Shown here in pieces: positions 16,956 through 24,315 of a stretch of 64,000 nt of DNA; within the stretch, counting starts at the first letter, position 1, and every line of letters starts with the position of its first letter. The notes below the pieces were generated by a model. That model was not told the DNA's origin. It ran no database searches and worked only from the letters and a program-made list of their open reading frames with translations. Source of the DNA: Mycobacterium avium subsp. avium (lineage in GTDB: Bacteria; Actinomycetota; Actinomycetes; Mycobacteriales; Mycobacteriaceae); NCBI RefSeq assembly GCF_009741445.1, contig NZ_CP046507.1, positions 4,892,930 to 4,956,929 of the forward strand, written 5' to 3'. The translations under genes were made by a program, and so were the position numbers.

Positions 16956-16970
16956 TCGTATATTGTCTGA
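16945..16970. promoter_or_regulatory. 26-bp inverted repeat overlapping the tetR stop codon
   Basis: Perfect 10-bp arms, TCAGACAATA and TATTGTCTGA, around a 6-bp spacer. A further GTCTG-ATGTC-CAGAC repeat follows immediately. The arms are AT-rich for this genome and lack a T-tract, so an operator for the downstream phosphotransferase gene is more likely than a terminator. Confidence 0.6.
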
Positions 16971-17057
16971 TGTCCAGACGTTCGAGTGGTTTTCCTCCCG
17001 GACGCCGGTGTTCAGCACGCAGCACCGCAACCGGTCGGCGAACCAGGATGGTTGGAC

Positions 17058-18194
17058 ATGAAAAACCCTGTGGGACAAGCTTTCTCATTCCTGGGCCTGG
17101 CGGCTCACCTGGGTCGCGGCGCGGGCCGGGTGTCCGTCGACGCGGTGCTGGGCGGCCGGTTCGGCCTGCCGCGCACGGTCGACGAGATCGACCCGGCGGT
17201 GCTGTCCCGGGTGATGGGCACCACGGTGCGGACGGTGCGGGTGCTCAGCCGCGACGCCGGGACGTCCTCGCGGGCCCGGCTGGTGCTGACCGGCAAGGAC
17301 GTCCCCGACTCGGTGTTCGTCAAGGTCGCGGCCCAGACCGCCGCCACCCGCCTGATGGGTGAGCTCGGCCGGCTCGGCTGCACCGAGGTGCGGTTCTACC
17401 GCCAGCTGGCGCCGCAGGTGGTCGGCGTCCCCTACTGCTACGGCGCCGCGTTCGACGCCTGGACGGGCCGCTACCTGCTGGTGCTGGAGGATCTGCCGGC
17501 CGAGGCGTGCGAGTTCCCGGACACCTTGCACCCGCTGTCCGCCGACCAGGCCGGCCTCGTCGTCGAGCTGCTGGCCGACCTGCACGCCACCTTCTGGAAC
17601 CGGCTGCCCCGCGACGGCCGCGGCCCGTTGGGCTGGCTCTACACGCCGTCGGGCGACGTCACCTCGCTGCTGACCGGGTCGCTGATGCACAGCTCGATCA
17701 AGCGGCTGGCCGAGCGCACCAGCATCCCGGTGCGCGACGGCGTCTTCATCGCCGACAACTACCGCGCCGTCGCCGCCCTCATCGACACCGACCCGCACAC
17801 CGTGATGCACGGCGACGCCCATCCGGGCAACATGTACTTCCACGGCGGCAAGGCCGGGCTGCTGGACTGGCAGGCGGTGCGGCGCGGGCATCCGTCCCGG
17901 GAGCTGGCCTACACGCTGATCACCAGCCTGACGCCGGAGGATCGCCGGGCCACCCAGCGCGACCTGCTCGACGACTACCGCCGCGCGTTGGCCGCGGCCG
18001 GCGGCCCGCAGCTGGACCGCGACGAGCTGTGGCTGCGGTTTCGCCAGGCGGCGCTGTACGCCTACGCCGCCCCGCTGATCACCGCCGGCATGGGCGGCAT
18101 GCAGGTCGAGGACATCGCCATGGAAGGGCTGCGGCGAGGCGTCGCCGCGCTCGAGGACCTGGAAACCGTCGCCGCCCTGAAGAGTTCGCTCTAG
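17058..18194 (+). CDS. aminoglycoside phosphotransferase-fold kinase, second copy in the cluster
   Basis: 378 aa from the ATG at 17058 (AGGA 9 bases upstream); an in-frame start at 16986 is less likely. TVMHGDAHPGNMYFHGGKAG is the catalytic loop with Asp and Asn, GLLDWQAVRRGHPSREL the metal-binding Asp block, and RYLLVLEDLPAEACEFPD the hinge. It differs clearly from the kinase at 13991, so it is not a recent duplication. It likely phosphorylates a hydroxyl on an acyl or other small molecule. It sits behind the TetR gene and the inverted repeat at 16945, which could regulate it. Confidence 0.85.
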   Translation: MKNPVGQAFSFLGLAAHLGRGAGRVSVDAVLGGRFGLPRTVDEIDPAVLSRVMGTTVRTVRVLSRDAGTSSRARLVLTGKDVPDSVFVKVAAQTAATRLMGELGRLGCTEVRFYRQLAPQVVGVPYCYGAAFDAWTGRYLLVLEDLPAEACEFPDTLHPLSADQAGLVVELLADLHATFWNRLPRDGRGPLGWLYTPSGDVTSLLTGSLMHSSIKRLAERTSIPVRDGVFIADNYRAVAALIDTDPHTVMHGDAHPGNMYFHGGKAGLLDWQAVRRGHPSRELAYTLITSLTPEDRRATQRDLLDDYRRALAAAGGPQLDRDELWLRFRQAALYAYAAPLITAGMGGMQVEDIAMEGLRRGVAALEDLETVAALKSSL

Positions 18195-18262
18195 CTCTGG
18201 CGGCCCCGCCCGGCGGCACCGAAATTCCGCCGAAGCTCTTGCCTTCGCCGCGCCACGAGTTA

Positions 18263-18279
18263 CGCTACCTACCGTAGCG
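18263..18279. promoter_or_regulatory. inverted repeat CGCTAC-CTACC-GTAGCG before the deacylase gene
   Basis: Perfect 6-bp arms with a 5-bp spacer, 62 bases upstream of the ATG at 18341, and followed by AT-rich sequence (AAATAT) suited to a -10 region. A candidate operator for the deacylase/Rieske operon. The cognate regulator is not adjacent. Confidence 0.45.
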
Positions 18280-18340
18280 AAATATGGCGCGTGCGGCGCC
18301 CAGCCCTCCGAGACAGCCCGCGGCGGCGAAGAGGAGTCTC

Positions 18341-20107
18341 ATGTTCGACCTGAAAATCACCGGCGGAACCGTCGTCGACGGGACGGGCGCGCAACGCTAT
18401 CGCGCCGACGTCGGCATCAGGGACGGCAAGATCGTCGACGTCGTCCGCGCCGACGGCTCCGAGGCCGGCGGCCTGGCGACGGCCGAGGCCGCCGAAACCA
18501 TCGATGCCACAGGGAAAATCGTGGCTCCCGGCTTCGTCGACATCCACACCCACTACGACGGCCAGGTGAGCTGGGACAGCCTGCTCGAGCCGTCCAGCGG
18601 TCACGGCGTCACCACCGTGGTCACCGGCAACTGCGGGGTCGGCTTCGCCCCGGTGCGGCCGGGCACCGAGCAGTGGCTGATCGAGCTGATGGAGGGTGTC
18701 GAGGACATTCCCGGCACCGCGTTGACCGAGGGCATCACCTGGGGGTGGGAGACCTACCCCGAATACCTCGACGCGATCGGCAAGCAGAAGTTCGCCATCG
18801 ACGTCGGCAGCCAGGTCGCGCACGGCGCCATCCGGGCCTACGCGATGGGCGAGCGCGGCGCCCGCAACGAGCCGGCCACCCCCGACGACATCGAGGCGAT
18901 GGGCCGGCTGGTCCGCGAGGCGATCGAGGCCGGCGCGCTCGGCTTCTCCACGTCGCGCACGATGGGCCACCGCGCGATGGACGGCGAGCCCGTGCCCGGC
19001 ACGTTCGCCGCCGAGGAGGAGCTGTTCGGTCTGGGCCGCGCCATGGCGGCCGGCGGTCAGGCGGTGTTCGAGCTGGCCCCGCAGGGGGCCGCGGGCGAGG
19101 ACATCATCGGGCCCAAGAAGGAGCTGGACTGGATGCGCCGGCTCAGCGGCGAGATCGACCGGCCGGTGTCGTTCGCGCTGATCCAGGTGGACGCCGACCC
19201 GAACCTGTGGCGCGAGATGCTGGACCTGTCCGCCGATGCGCACGCGGCCGGCGCCCGCCTGTACCCGCAGATCGCGGCGCGCCCGTTCGGCATGATGATC
19301 GGCTTCCAGGGCCATCACGGCTTCAGCCACCGGCCCACCTACCGCCGGCTGGCCGCCGAGTGCAGCCGCGAGGAGCTCGCGCAACGCCTGGCCGACCCCG
19401 CGGTCAAGGCCGCGATCCTCGGCGAGGACGACCTGCCCGTCGACCCGACCCTGCTGTTCGACGGGATGTTCGCGCTGGTGCAGCACTCGCTGCACCGCCT
19501 CTATGCGCTGGGCGACCCGCCCGACTACGAGCCCACCCCGGACCGCACCGTCGCGGCCATCGCCGAGGCGCGCGGCGAGGACCCGCTGGCGACCCTGTAC
19601 GACCTGATGCTCGAGGCCGACGCGACCAACATGCTGATGCTGCCGCTGTTCAACTACGCCGACGGCAACTGCGACGCCATCCGCGAGATGCTCCTGCATC
19701 CCGCCGGGGTGCTGGGGCTCTCCGACGGCGGCGCGCACTGCGGCATGATCTGCGACGCCTCCTATCCCACCTTCCTGCTCACCCACTGGGCGCGCGACCG
19801 CAGCCGCGGCGACAAGCTGGCGTTGGAGTACGTGATCCGCAAGCAGTCCCGCGACACCGCCCACCTGTTCGGGCTCACCGACCGCGGCACGATCGAGCCC
19901 GGCAAGAAGGCCGACATCAACGTGATCGACATGGACGCGCTGCGCCTGCACCCCGCGGCGATGGCCTTCGACCTGCCGGCCGGCGGCAACCGGATCCTGC
20001 AGGGCGCCAGCGGTTATGCGGCGACCATCGTCAGCGGGACCGTGACCCGCCGCAACGACGTCGACACCGGGGCCCGGCCCGGCCGCCTGGTCCGCGGGGC
20101 GCGCTGA
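18341..20107 (+). CDS. N-acyl-D-amino-acid deacylase-like amidohydrolase (amidohydrolase family 3)
   Basis: 588 aa from the ATG at 18341, preceded by GAGGAG. It starts as an imidazolonepropionase/dihydroorotase-type beta domain (FDLKITGGTVVDGTGAQRY) and carries the metal motif HTHYDGQVSWD near residue 69. VTGNCGVGFAPV, LGLSDGGAHCGMICD and GTIEPGKKADINVID follow. Family enzymes hydrolyse D-aminoacyl amides or cyclic amides; the substrate is not predictable here. It is probably cotranscribed with the Rieske oxygenase 14 bases downstream, suggesting a catabolic pair acting on one xenobiotic or secondary metabolite. Confidence 0.85.
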   Translation: MFDLKITGGTVVDGTGAQRYRADVGIRDGKIVDVVRADGSEAGGLATAEAAETIDATGKIVAPGFVDIHTHYDGQVSWDSLLEPSSGHGVTTVVTGNCGVGFAPVRPGTEQWLIELMEGVEDIPGTALTEGITWGWETYPEYLDAIGKQKFAIDVGSQVAHGAIRAYAMGERGARNEPATPDDIEAMGRLVREAIEAGALGFSTSRTMGHRAMDGEPVPGTFAAEEELFGLGRAMAAGGQAVFELAPQGAAGEDIIGPKKELDWMRRLSGEIDRPVSFALIQVDADPNLWREMLDLSADAHAAGARLYPQIAARPFGMMIGFQGHHGFSHRPTYRRLAAECSREELAQRLADPAVKAAILGEDDLPVDPTLLFDGMFALVQHSLHRLYALGDPPDYEPTPDRTVAAIAEARGEDPLATLYDLMLEADATNMLMLPLFNYADGNCDAIREMLLHPAGVLGLSDGGAHCGMICDASYPTFLLTHWARDRSRGDKLALEYVIRKQSRDTAHLFGLTDRGTIEPGKKADINVIDMDALRLHPAAMAFDLPAGGNRILQGASGYAATIVSGTVTRRNDVDTGARPGRLVRGAR

Positions 20108-20121
20108 GGGGCGCCGCGGCG

Positions 20122-21468
20122 ATGGCGGCGGCGGCCGGCAATCCGGCGCGCACCCGCGACGAGGATGCCATCGGCACCCCGCCGCCGGGCCCGACCCTGG
20201 TGCCCGCCGAACGCTACTACTCCCCCGCCTTCGCCGCGCTCGAGGTGGAGCGGATGTGGCCGCGGGTGTGGCAACTGGCCTGCATGGTCGATCACGTCGC
20301 GGCCCCCAGCGACTACTTCGAATACCGTTGCGGGCCATACGGTGTGCTGATCGTCCGCGGCGACGACGGCGCGCTGCGGGCGTTCCAGAACGTGTGCCGG
20401 CACCGCGGCAACTCGTTGTGCAGCGGCTCGGGTTCGGGCCTGCGGGAGCTCAAATGCCGCTATCACGGCTGGACCTGGGACCTGGCCGGCGCGCTCAAAC
20501 GGGTGCCCGACCGCAAGGGCTTCGGCTCGCTGCGGCTGTCCGACTATCCGCTGATCCCGGCCCGGGTCGACACCTGGGCGGGCCTGGTCTTCGTCAACCT
20601 GGACCCCGACGCGATGCCGCTGCCCGAATACCTCGAGGCGATACCCGAGGACATCGCCTGGTGCCGGCTCGACGAATTCCGTTGCTACGCCACGCTCACC
20701 GTCGAGGTCGACGCCAACTGGAAGACCATCGCCGACGGCTACAGCGAGACCTACCACATCCAGACGTTGCATCCCGAGCTGTTGCGCTGCGTGGACGATA
20801 TCCATGCGCCGCAACAGATTTGGCGGCATACCGGAAAGTCCGATCAGCCCTACGGCGTGCCGAGCCCACGTTTCGAGGGCGCGCTCAGCGACGAAGAGGT
20901 CTGGGACGCTTACGTTTCCACCCAGGGCGCGCTGATGGGTGCAGCCGAGGGCACGCCGTTTCCCGCCGCCGACCGCCGACCTGGGCAGACGGTGGCCGAC
21001 CTGATCGCGGACCGCACCCGGGCCTTCGCCGCGACCCGCGGCGTCGATTTGGGCTGGGCCGACACTGATCGGATCACCCGGCTGCACCAGTACAACGCCT
21101 TTCCCAACATGACGTTTCTGACCAACGCCGACCACCTGACCGTCATGTGCTCGCGGCCCGCGCCCGACCCGGCCGCCGCGCCCGACAAGGGCGAGCTGGT
21201 GATGTTCCTGACCACCCGGATGCCGCCGGGCGCGCCGCGCACCAAGCCGACCGATGTCCGGATGAGCGCCGGGGAAGCCGAGCCCGGGCTGGTGCTCACC
21301 CAGGACATCGCGGTGCTCGCCGGCCTGCAGCGCGGCATGCACCAGCCCGGCTTCACGCATCTGGTGCTGTCCAGCGAGGAGCGGCGGGTGATCAACATGC
21401 ACCGCAACCTGGAACGCTACCTGGACCTACCCGCCGCACAGCGGATGAGCGGCGGTGCCGGGACGTGA
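20122..21468 (+). CDS. Rieske non-heme iron oxygenase, alpha subunit
   Basis: 448 aa from the ATG at 20122; the long upstream extension in this frame is a shadow of the deacylase gene. The Rieske [2Fe-2S] ligands are visible as C92-R-H94 (NVCRHRGNSL) and C112-R-Y-H115 (KCRYHGWTWD). The mononuclear iron ligands are His212 and His217 in YSETYHIQTLHPEL. This is the ring-hydroxylating or demethylating oxygenase architecture. No ferredoxin or reductase gene is adjacent, so electrons must come from a partner encoded elsewhere. It is likely operonic with the amidohydrolase upstream. Confidence 0.92.
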   Translation: MAAAAGNPARTRDEDAIGTPPPGPTLVPAERYYSPAFAALEVERMWPRVWQLACMVDHVAAPSDYFEYRCGPYGVLIVRGDDGALRAFQNVCRHRGNSLCSGSGSGLRELKCRYHGWTWDLAGALKRVPDRKGFGSLRLSDYPLIPARVDTWAGLVFVNLDPDAMPLPEYLEAIPEDIAWCRLDEFRCYATLTVEVDANWKTIADGYSETYHIQTLHPELLRCVDDIHAPQQIWRHTGKSDQPYGVPSPRFEGALSDEEVWDAYVSTQGALMGAAEGTPFPAADRRPGQTVADLIADRTRAFAATRGVDLGWADTDRITRLHQYNAFPNMTFLTNADHLTVMCSRPAPDPAAAPDKGELVMFLTTRMPPGAPRTKPTDVRMSAGEAEPGLVLTQDIAVLAGLQRGMHQPGFTHLVLSSEERRVINMHRNLERYLDLPAAQRMSGGAGT

Positions 21469-21532
21469 CCGCCGGCCGCAGAATCCGTGTACACAACGCC
21501 AAAGCGGGCCCCGGCGATTTAGAATCCCGCTT

Positions 21533-21913
21533 GTGATGACCCCGTCTTACCCCTGGGGGGACGATCGAGGGCAACTTGCGCAGCAACTACGGCTGCGGTA
21601 TCACACGCTCCGCCGGCGGCGCGCGCGGCGACTGTGCCACAGTTTCGAACGGGTGGGTGTTCGGACGGCGCCGGAGCGGCTGCGGGAAATGCTGGCGGGC
21701 GCGCCGCTTGCCGCTCATGAAGTGATCAACGTGAATTTCGCGTTGATCGCGATCCAGCTGAACCGGGAGGCCCGGGTCGCCCGGTACCGGCGGCTCAGGC
21801 AGCGCGGAGCCCGCTCGCTGATGTTCGCCGGGCTGATCATGGTGGTGATCAACTTCCTGATGTGCATGGCCTACCTGCTGCTCAATCTCGCGGAGCCGGC
21901 GGCGCCCCTGTAG
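21533..21913 (+). CDS. small basic membrane protein of unknown function
   Basis: 126 aa from the GTG at 21533 (125 aa if the adjacent ATG at 21536 is used). TAGAAT ends 7 bases before the GTG, which favours a leaderless start there. The first two thirds are Arg-rich (YHTLRRRRARRLCHSFERVG); one transmembrane segment lies near the C-terminus (SLMFAGLIMVVINFLMCMAY). No known family recognised. It faces the response-regulator gene tail to tail with a 15-bp gap. Confidence 0.7.
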   Translation: MMTPSYPWGDDRGQLAQQLRLRYHTLRRRRARRLCHSFERVGVRTAPERLREMLAGAPLAAHEVINVNFALIAIQLNREARVARYRRLRQRGARSLMFAGLIMVVINFLMCMAYLLLNLAEPAAPL

Positions 21914-21928
21914 GCCCCCGGTGGCTCG

Positions 21929-22585
21929 TCAGCGCGGGGCGACGATGCCGTTGTCGTAGGCGTAGACGATCGCGGCGGCCCGGTCGCGCAGATCGAGTTT
22001 GCCGAAGATCCGGCCGATGTGGCTTTTCACGGTGACCCCGGAGATGCACAGCTCGTCGGCGATCTCGCTGTTGGACAAGCCTTTTCCGATCAACGTCAAC
22101 ACGTCCAGCTCGCGGGTGGTCAGTTCGGCGATCGCGGCGCCGCGCGGGCCGGGCGCGGCCTTGCGGTAGGTGGTGAGCACCCGCGAGGTCACCGCGGGGT
22201 CGAGGTAGCCCTCGCCCCGGGCGACCGCCCGCACCGCGCGGATCAGTTCCTCGGCGGAGGAGTCTTTGAGCACGAAGCCCGCCGCGCCGGCGCGCAGCGC
22301 CGCGGACAACAGCTCGTCCTCGTTGAAGGTGGTCAGCGCGAGCACCGGTGGTGTGCCGCCCAGCCGGCGGGTCGCCTCGATGCCGTCGACGCGGCGCATC
22401 CGCAGGTCCATCACGACGACGTCGGGCCGGTGCGCGGCGACCGCGGCGGGCACCTCGTCGCCGTCGGCGCACTCGGCGACGATGACGAATCCGTCCTTGC
22501 GGCGCAGGATCCGGCGCAGCCCGGAACGCACCAGGTCCTGGTCGTCGACGAGCAGCACGGCGATCTCGGGGGCCGGGTCGGTCAC
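21929..22585 (-). CDS. NarL/LuxR-type two-component response regulator
   Basis: 218 aa. The receiver domain has the acidic pair in VLLVDDQDLVRSG, phosphoacceptor Asp60 in DVVVMDLRM, and Lys in FVLKDSSAEEL. The C-terminal LuxR helix-turn-helix is at about residues 150-210 (LTTRELDVLTLIGKGLSNSE, then ISGVTVKSHIGRIFGKL). The start overlaps the histidine kinase stop by 4 bases, making it the cognate partner. Nothing adjacent is an obvious target; the mmpL gene is in a separate divergent transcript. Confidence 0.95.
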   Translation of the reverse strand: MTDPAPEIAVLLVDDQDLVRSGLRRILRRKDGFVIVAECADGDEVPAAVAAHRPDVVVMDLRMRRVDGIEATRRLGGTPPVLALTTFNEDELLSAALRAGAAGFVLKDSSAEELIRAVRAVARGEGYLDPAVTSRVLTTYRKAAPGPRGAAIAELTTRELDVLTLIGKGLSNSEIADELCISGVTVKSHIGRIFGKLDLRDRAAAIVYAYDNGIVAPR

Positions 22586-23802
22586 GCCTTACCACACCAC
22601 CACGGTCGCCAGGAGCCGTCGCTTTCCTGCAGCGGGATCTCGGCGCACACCGACCACCCGTCCCGGGTCGGGCCGACGTCGATGGCACCGCCTAGCAGCT
22701 CGACGCGCTGGCGCATGCCGCGCACGCCGCGCCCCTCCGGCGACCGCGCGGCCACCACCGCCGCCGGCAGTATGTTGGTGACCGCCAGCCGCGCCGACGC
22801 CGGGGAAATATCAAGCACCACACCGGCTTTCGACTCGGGCGCATGCTTGGCGATGTTGGCCAGCGACTCCTGCGTGATGCGGTACAGCGCCAGCCCCACC
22901 GCCGGCGAGACGTGATCGGTGGGTCCCTCGACGCACAGCGTGACGGCCAGGCCGGCGCGGCGGAAGCCGTCGACCAGGGACGCGACGTCGTCGAGGCCGG
23001 GTTCGGGGGTGGTCGGCGCGGCTTTGGTGGGCCAGTTGTCCAGCAGCCCGACGGTGCGGCGGATGTCGGCCATCGCCTGGCGGCCCAGCCGTTCGGCCTG
23101 CTCGAGCGCCTCCACCGCGTCGTCGACGTCGCGATCCTGCTGCAACGCCCGCCGCGCCCCCGTCACGTGCAACAGCGTGATGCTCAGCGAATGCGCGATG
23201 ACGTCGTGCACCTCGCGGGCGATGCGCCGCCGCTCGTCGGCGGCGGCGTGCTCGGCCAGCATCTGCTGCGCCTCGATCTGTTCGGGCACCAGCAACCGTT
23301 GGGTGCGCATCAAGTAGCCCAGCAGCCAGGCCACCACGATGAACCCCAGGTACAACACGATCGCGTCGAGGCGGTGCAGCGCGGCCGCGGTGAGCAACAG
23401 CGCGGCCGCCGACGCGGCGGCCAGCAGGCCGCCCACCACCGAGGCCAGCGTCGCGACGACGAGGACCATCAGGACCAACAGGGCCGGCGCGAAATCGGCG
23501 CGAATGGGCGTGGACGTGCCGAACAGCGTCAGCGCGGTCGACGCCGTCCAGGTCGCCCACAACGGCCCCGGGGTCATTTTCATGTTGAAGACGAAAAACG
23601 CCACCGTGGGCGACAGCGCGATGGCGAACGCGGTCAGCGACACGGGCAGGTCGGCGGCGGGCCGCTGCAGCGTCCCGATGGTGCCGCCGAGCAGCAGGGC
23701 CGCATCGACGGCGATCAGCGACGCCCACGTAAGACCGACGGGAATCAGCTCGCCGCGGCGGCGAAGCTGTTCGCGCAGGTGACATATTGCGGCGCGCAAC
23801 AT
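22582..23802 (-). CDS. membrane sensor histidine kinase (HisKA_3 type)
   Basis: 406 aa. The N-terminal 165 residues hold about five to six membrane segments with almost no extracytoplasmic loop, so it probably senses the membrane. The dimerisation/phosphorylation box is RRIAREVHDVIAHSLS with His199, typical of NarL-partner kinases. The ATPase domain has ESLANIAKHAP (N-box) and EGRGVRGMRQR (G-box). It is the first gene of a two-gene operon with the regulator at 21929. The layout resembles DesK-like kinases of actinobacteria. Confidence 0.93.
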   Translation of the reverse strand: MLRAAICHLREQLRRRGELIPVGLTWASLIAVDAALLLGGTIGTLQRPAADLPVSLTAFAIALSPTVAFFVFNMKMTPGPLWATWTASTALTLFGTSTPIRADFAPALLVLMVLVVATLASVVGGLLAAASAAALLLTAAALHRLDAIVLYLGFIVVAWLLGYLMRTQRLLVPEQIEAQQMLAEHAAADERRRIAREVHDVIAHSLSITLLHVTGARRALQQDRDVDDAVEALEQAERLGRQAMADIRRTVGLLDNWPTKAAPTTPEPGLDDVASLVDGFRRAGLAVTLCVEGPTDHVSPAVGLALYRITQESLANIAKHAPESKAGVVLDISPASARLAVTNILPAAVVAARSPEGRGVRGMRQRVELLGGAIDVGPTRDGWSVCAEIPLQESDGSWRPWWCGKA

Positions 23803-23922
23803 CGTCCAATCCTAGAAGAGCCCCGCCGGCCGCCACATCATCCCGCGGTCGGCACCCGGCTCCGCCCGTGGTAGGAGGCAAAGACTGAACTTCGGCACGA
23901 CGCGCGAGGGCTTGCACTTTCC

Positions 23923-23928
23923 TAGCGT
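23923..23928 (+). promoter_or_regulatory. -10 element TAGCGT of a probable leaderless promoter
   Basis: The hexamer ends 6 bases before the ATG at 23935, and no Shine-Dalgarno is present. Confidence 0.4.
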
Positions 23929-23934
23929 CGAGTC

Positions 23935-24315
23935 ATGACATGGGCACTGCTGCACGACCGGATGGCCTTCATGGCCGAAGTGATCAAGACCGCCGAGACC
24001 GACCCGTCCGCGGCGCTCGCGTTGATCGACAACTCCCCCAGGGTGCCCGAGCTGTTCGGCGACGCAGAGGGATTGATGTTGTCGCTCGGCCAGCGCTGGA
24101 TCACCACGCTGGTGGCCAAGCTCGACCAGGCGGCCCACGAGGGCACGTCGGCCGAACAGGTGCGGGCCGATCTCGAGGCCGCCTCGCCCGGGCTGCACGC
24201 GCTGGTGACCATCGGCGCGCGTCGCTCACTGCGGATGCGGTCGATGGCGCGCGGTGAGCACGCCGCCGTCAGCCTGTTCGGCGGGCCCTCGGGCGATCGG
24301 CAGACCGTTGCCTGA
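23935..24315 (+). CDS. conserved small cytoplasmic protein upstream of mmpL
   Basis: 126 aa, without membrane segments or signal peptide, and mostly helical (MTWALLHDRMAFMAEVIKTA, ITTLVAKLDQAAHEGTSAEQ). No known domain is recognised. It begins at a predicted leaderless start and overlaps the start of the mmpL frame, so the two are probably translated together. A role connected with the transporter is inference only. Confidence 0.72.
   Translation: MTWALLHDRMAFMAEVIKTAETDPSAALALIDNSPRVPELFGDAEGLMLSLGQRWITTLVAKLDQAAHEGTSAEQVRADLEAASPGLHALVTIGARRSLRMRSMARGEHAAVSLFGGPSGDRQTVA

Noticed and set aside
18269..20338. 689-aa minus-strand open frame
   Set aside because: Antisense shadow of the deacylase gene, rich in Arg/Ala/Gly/His without domain structure.
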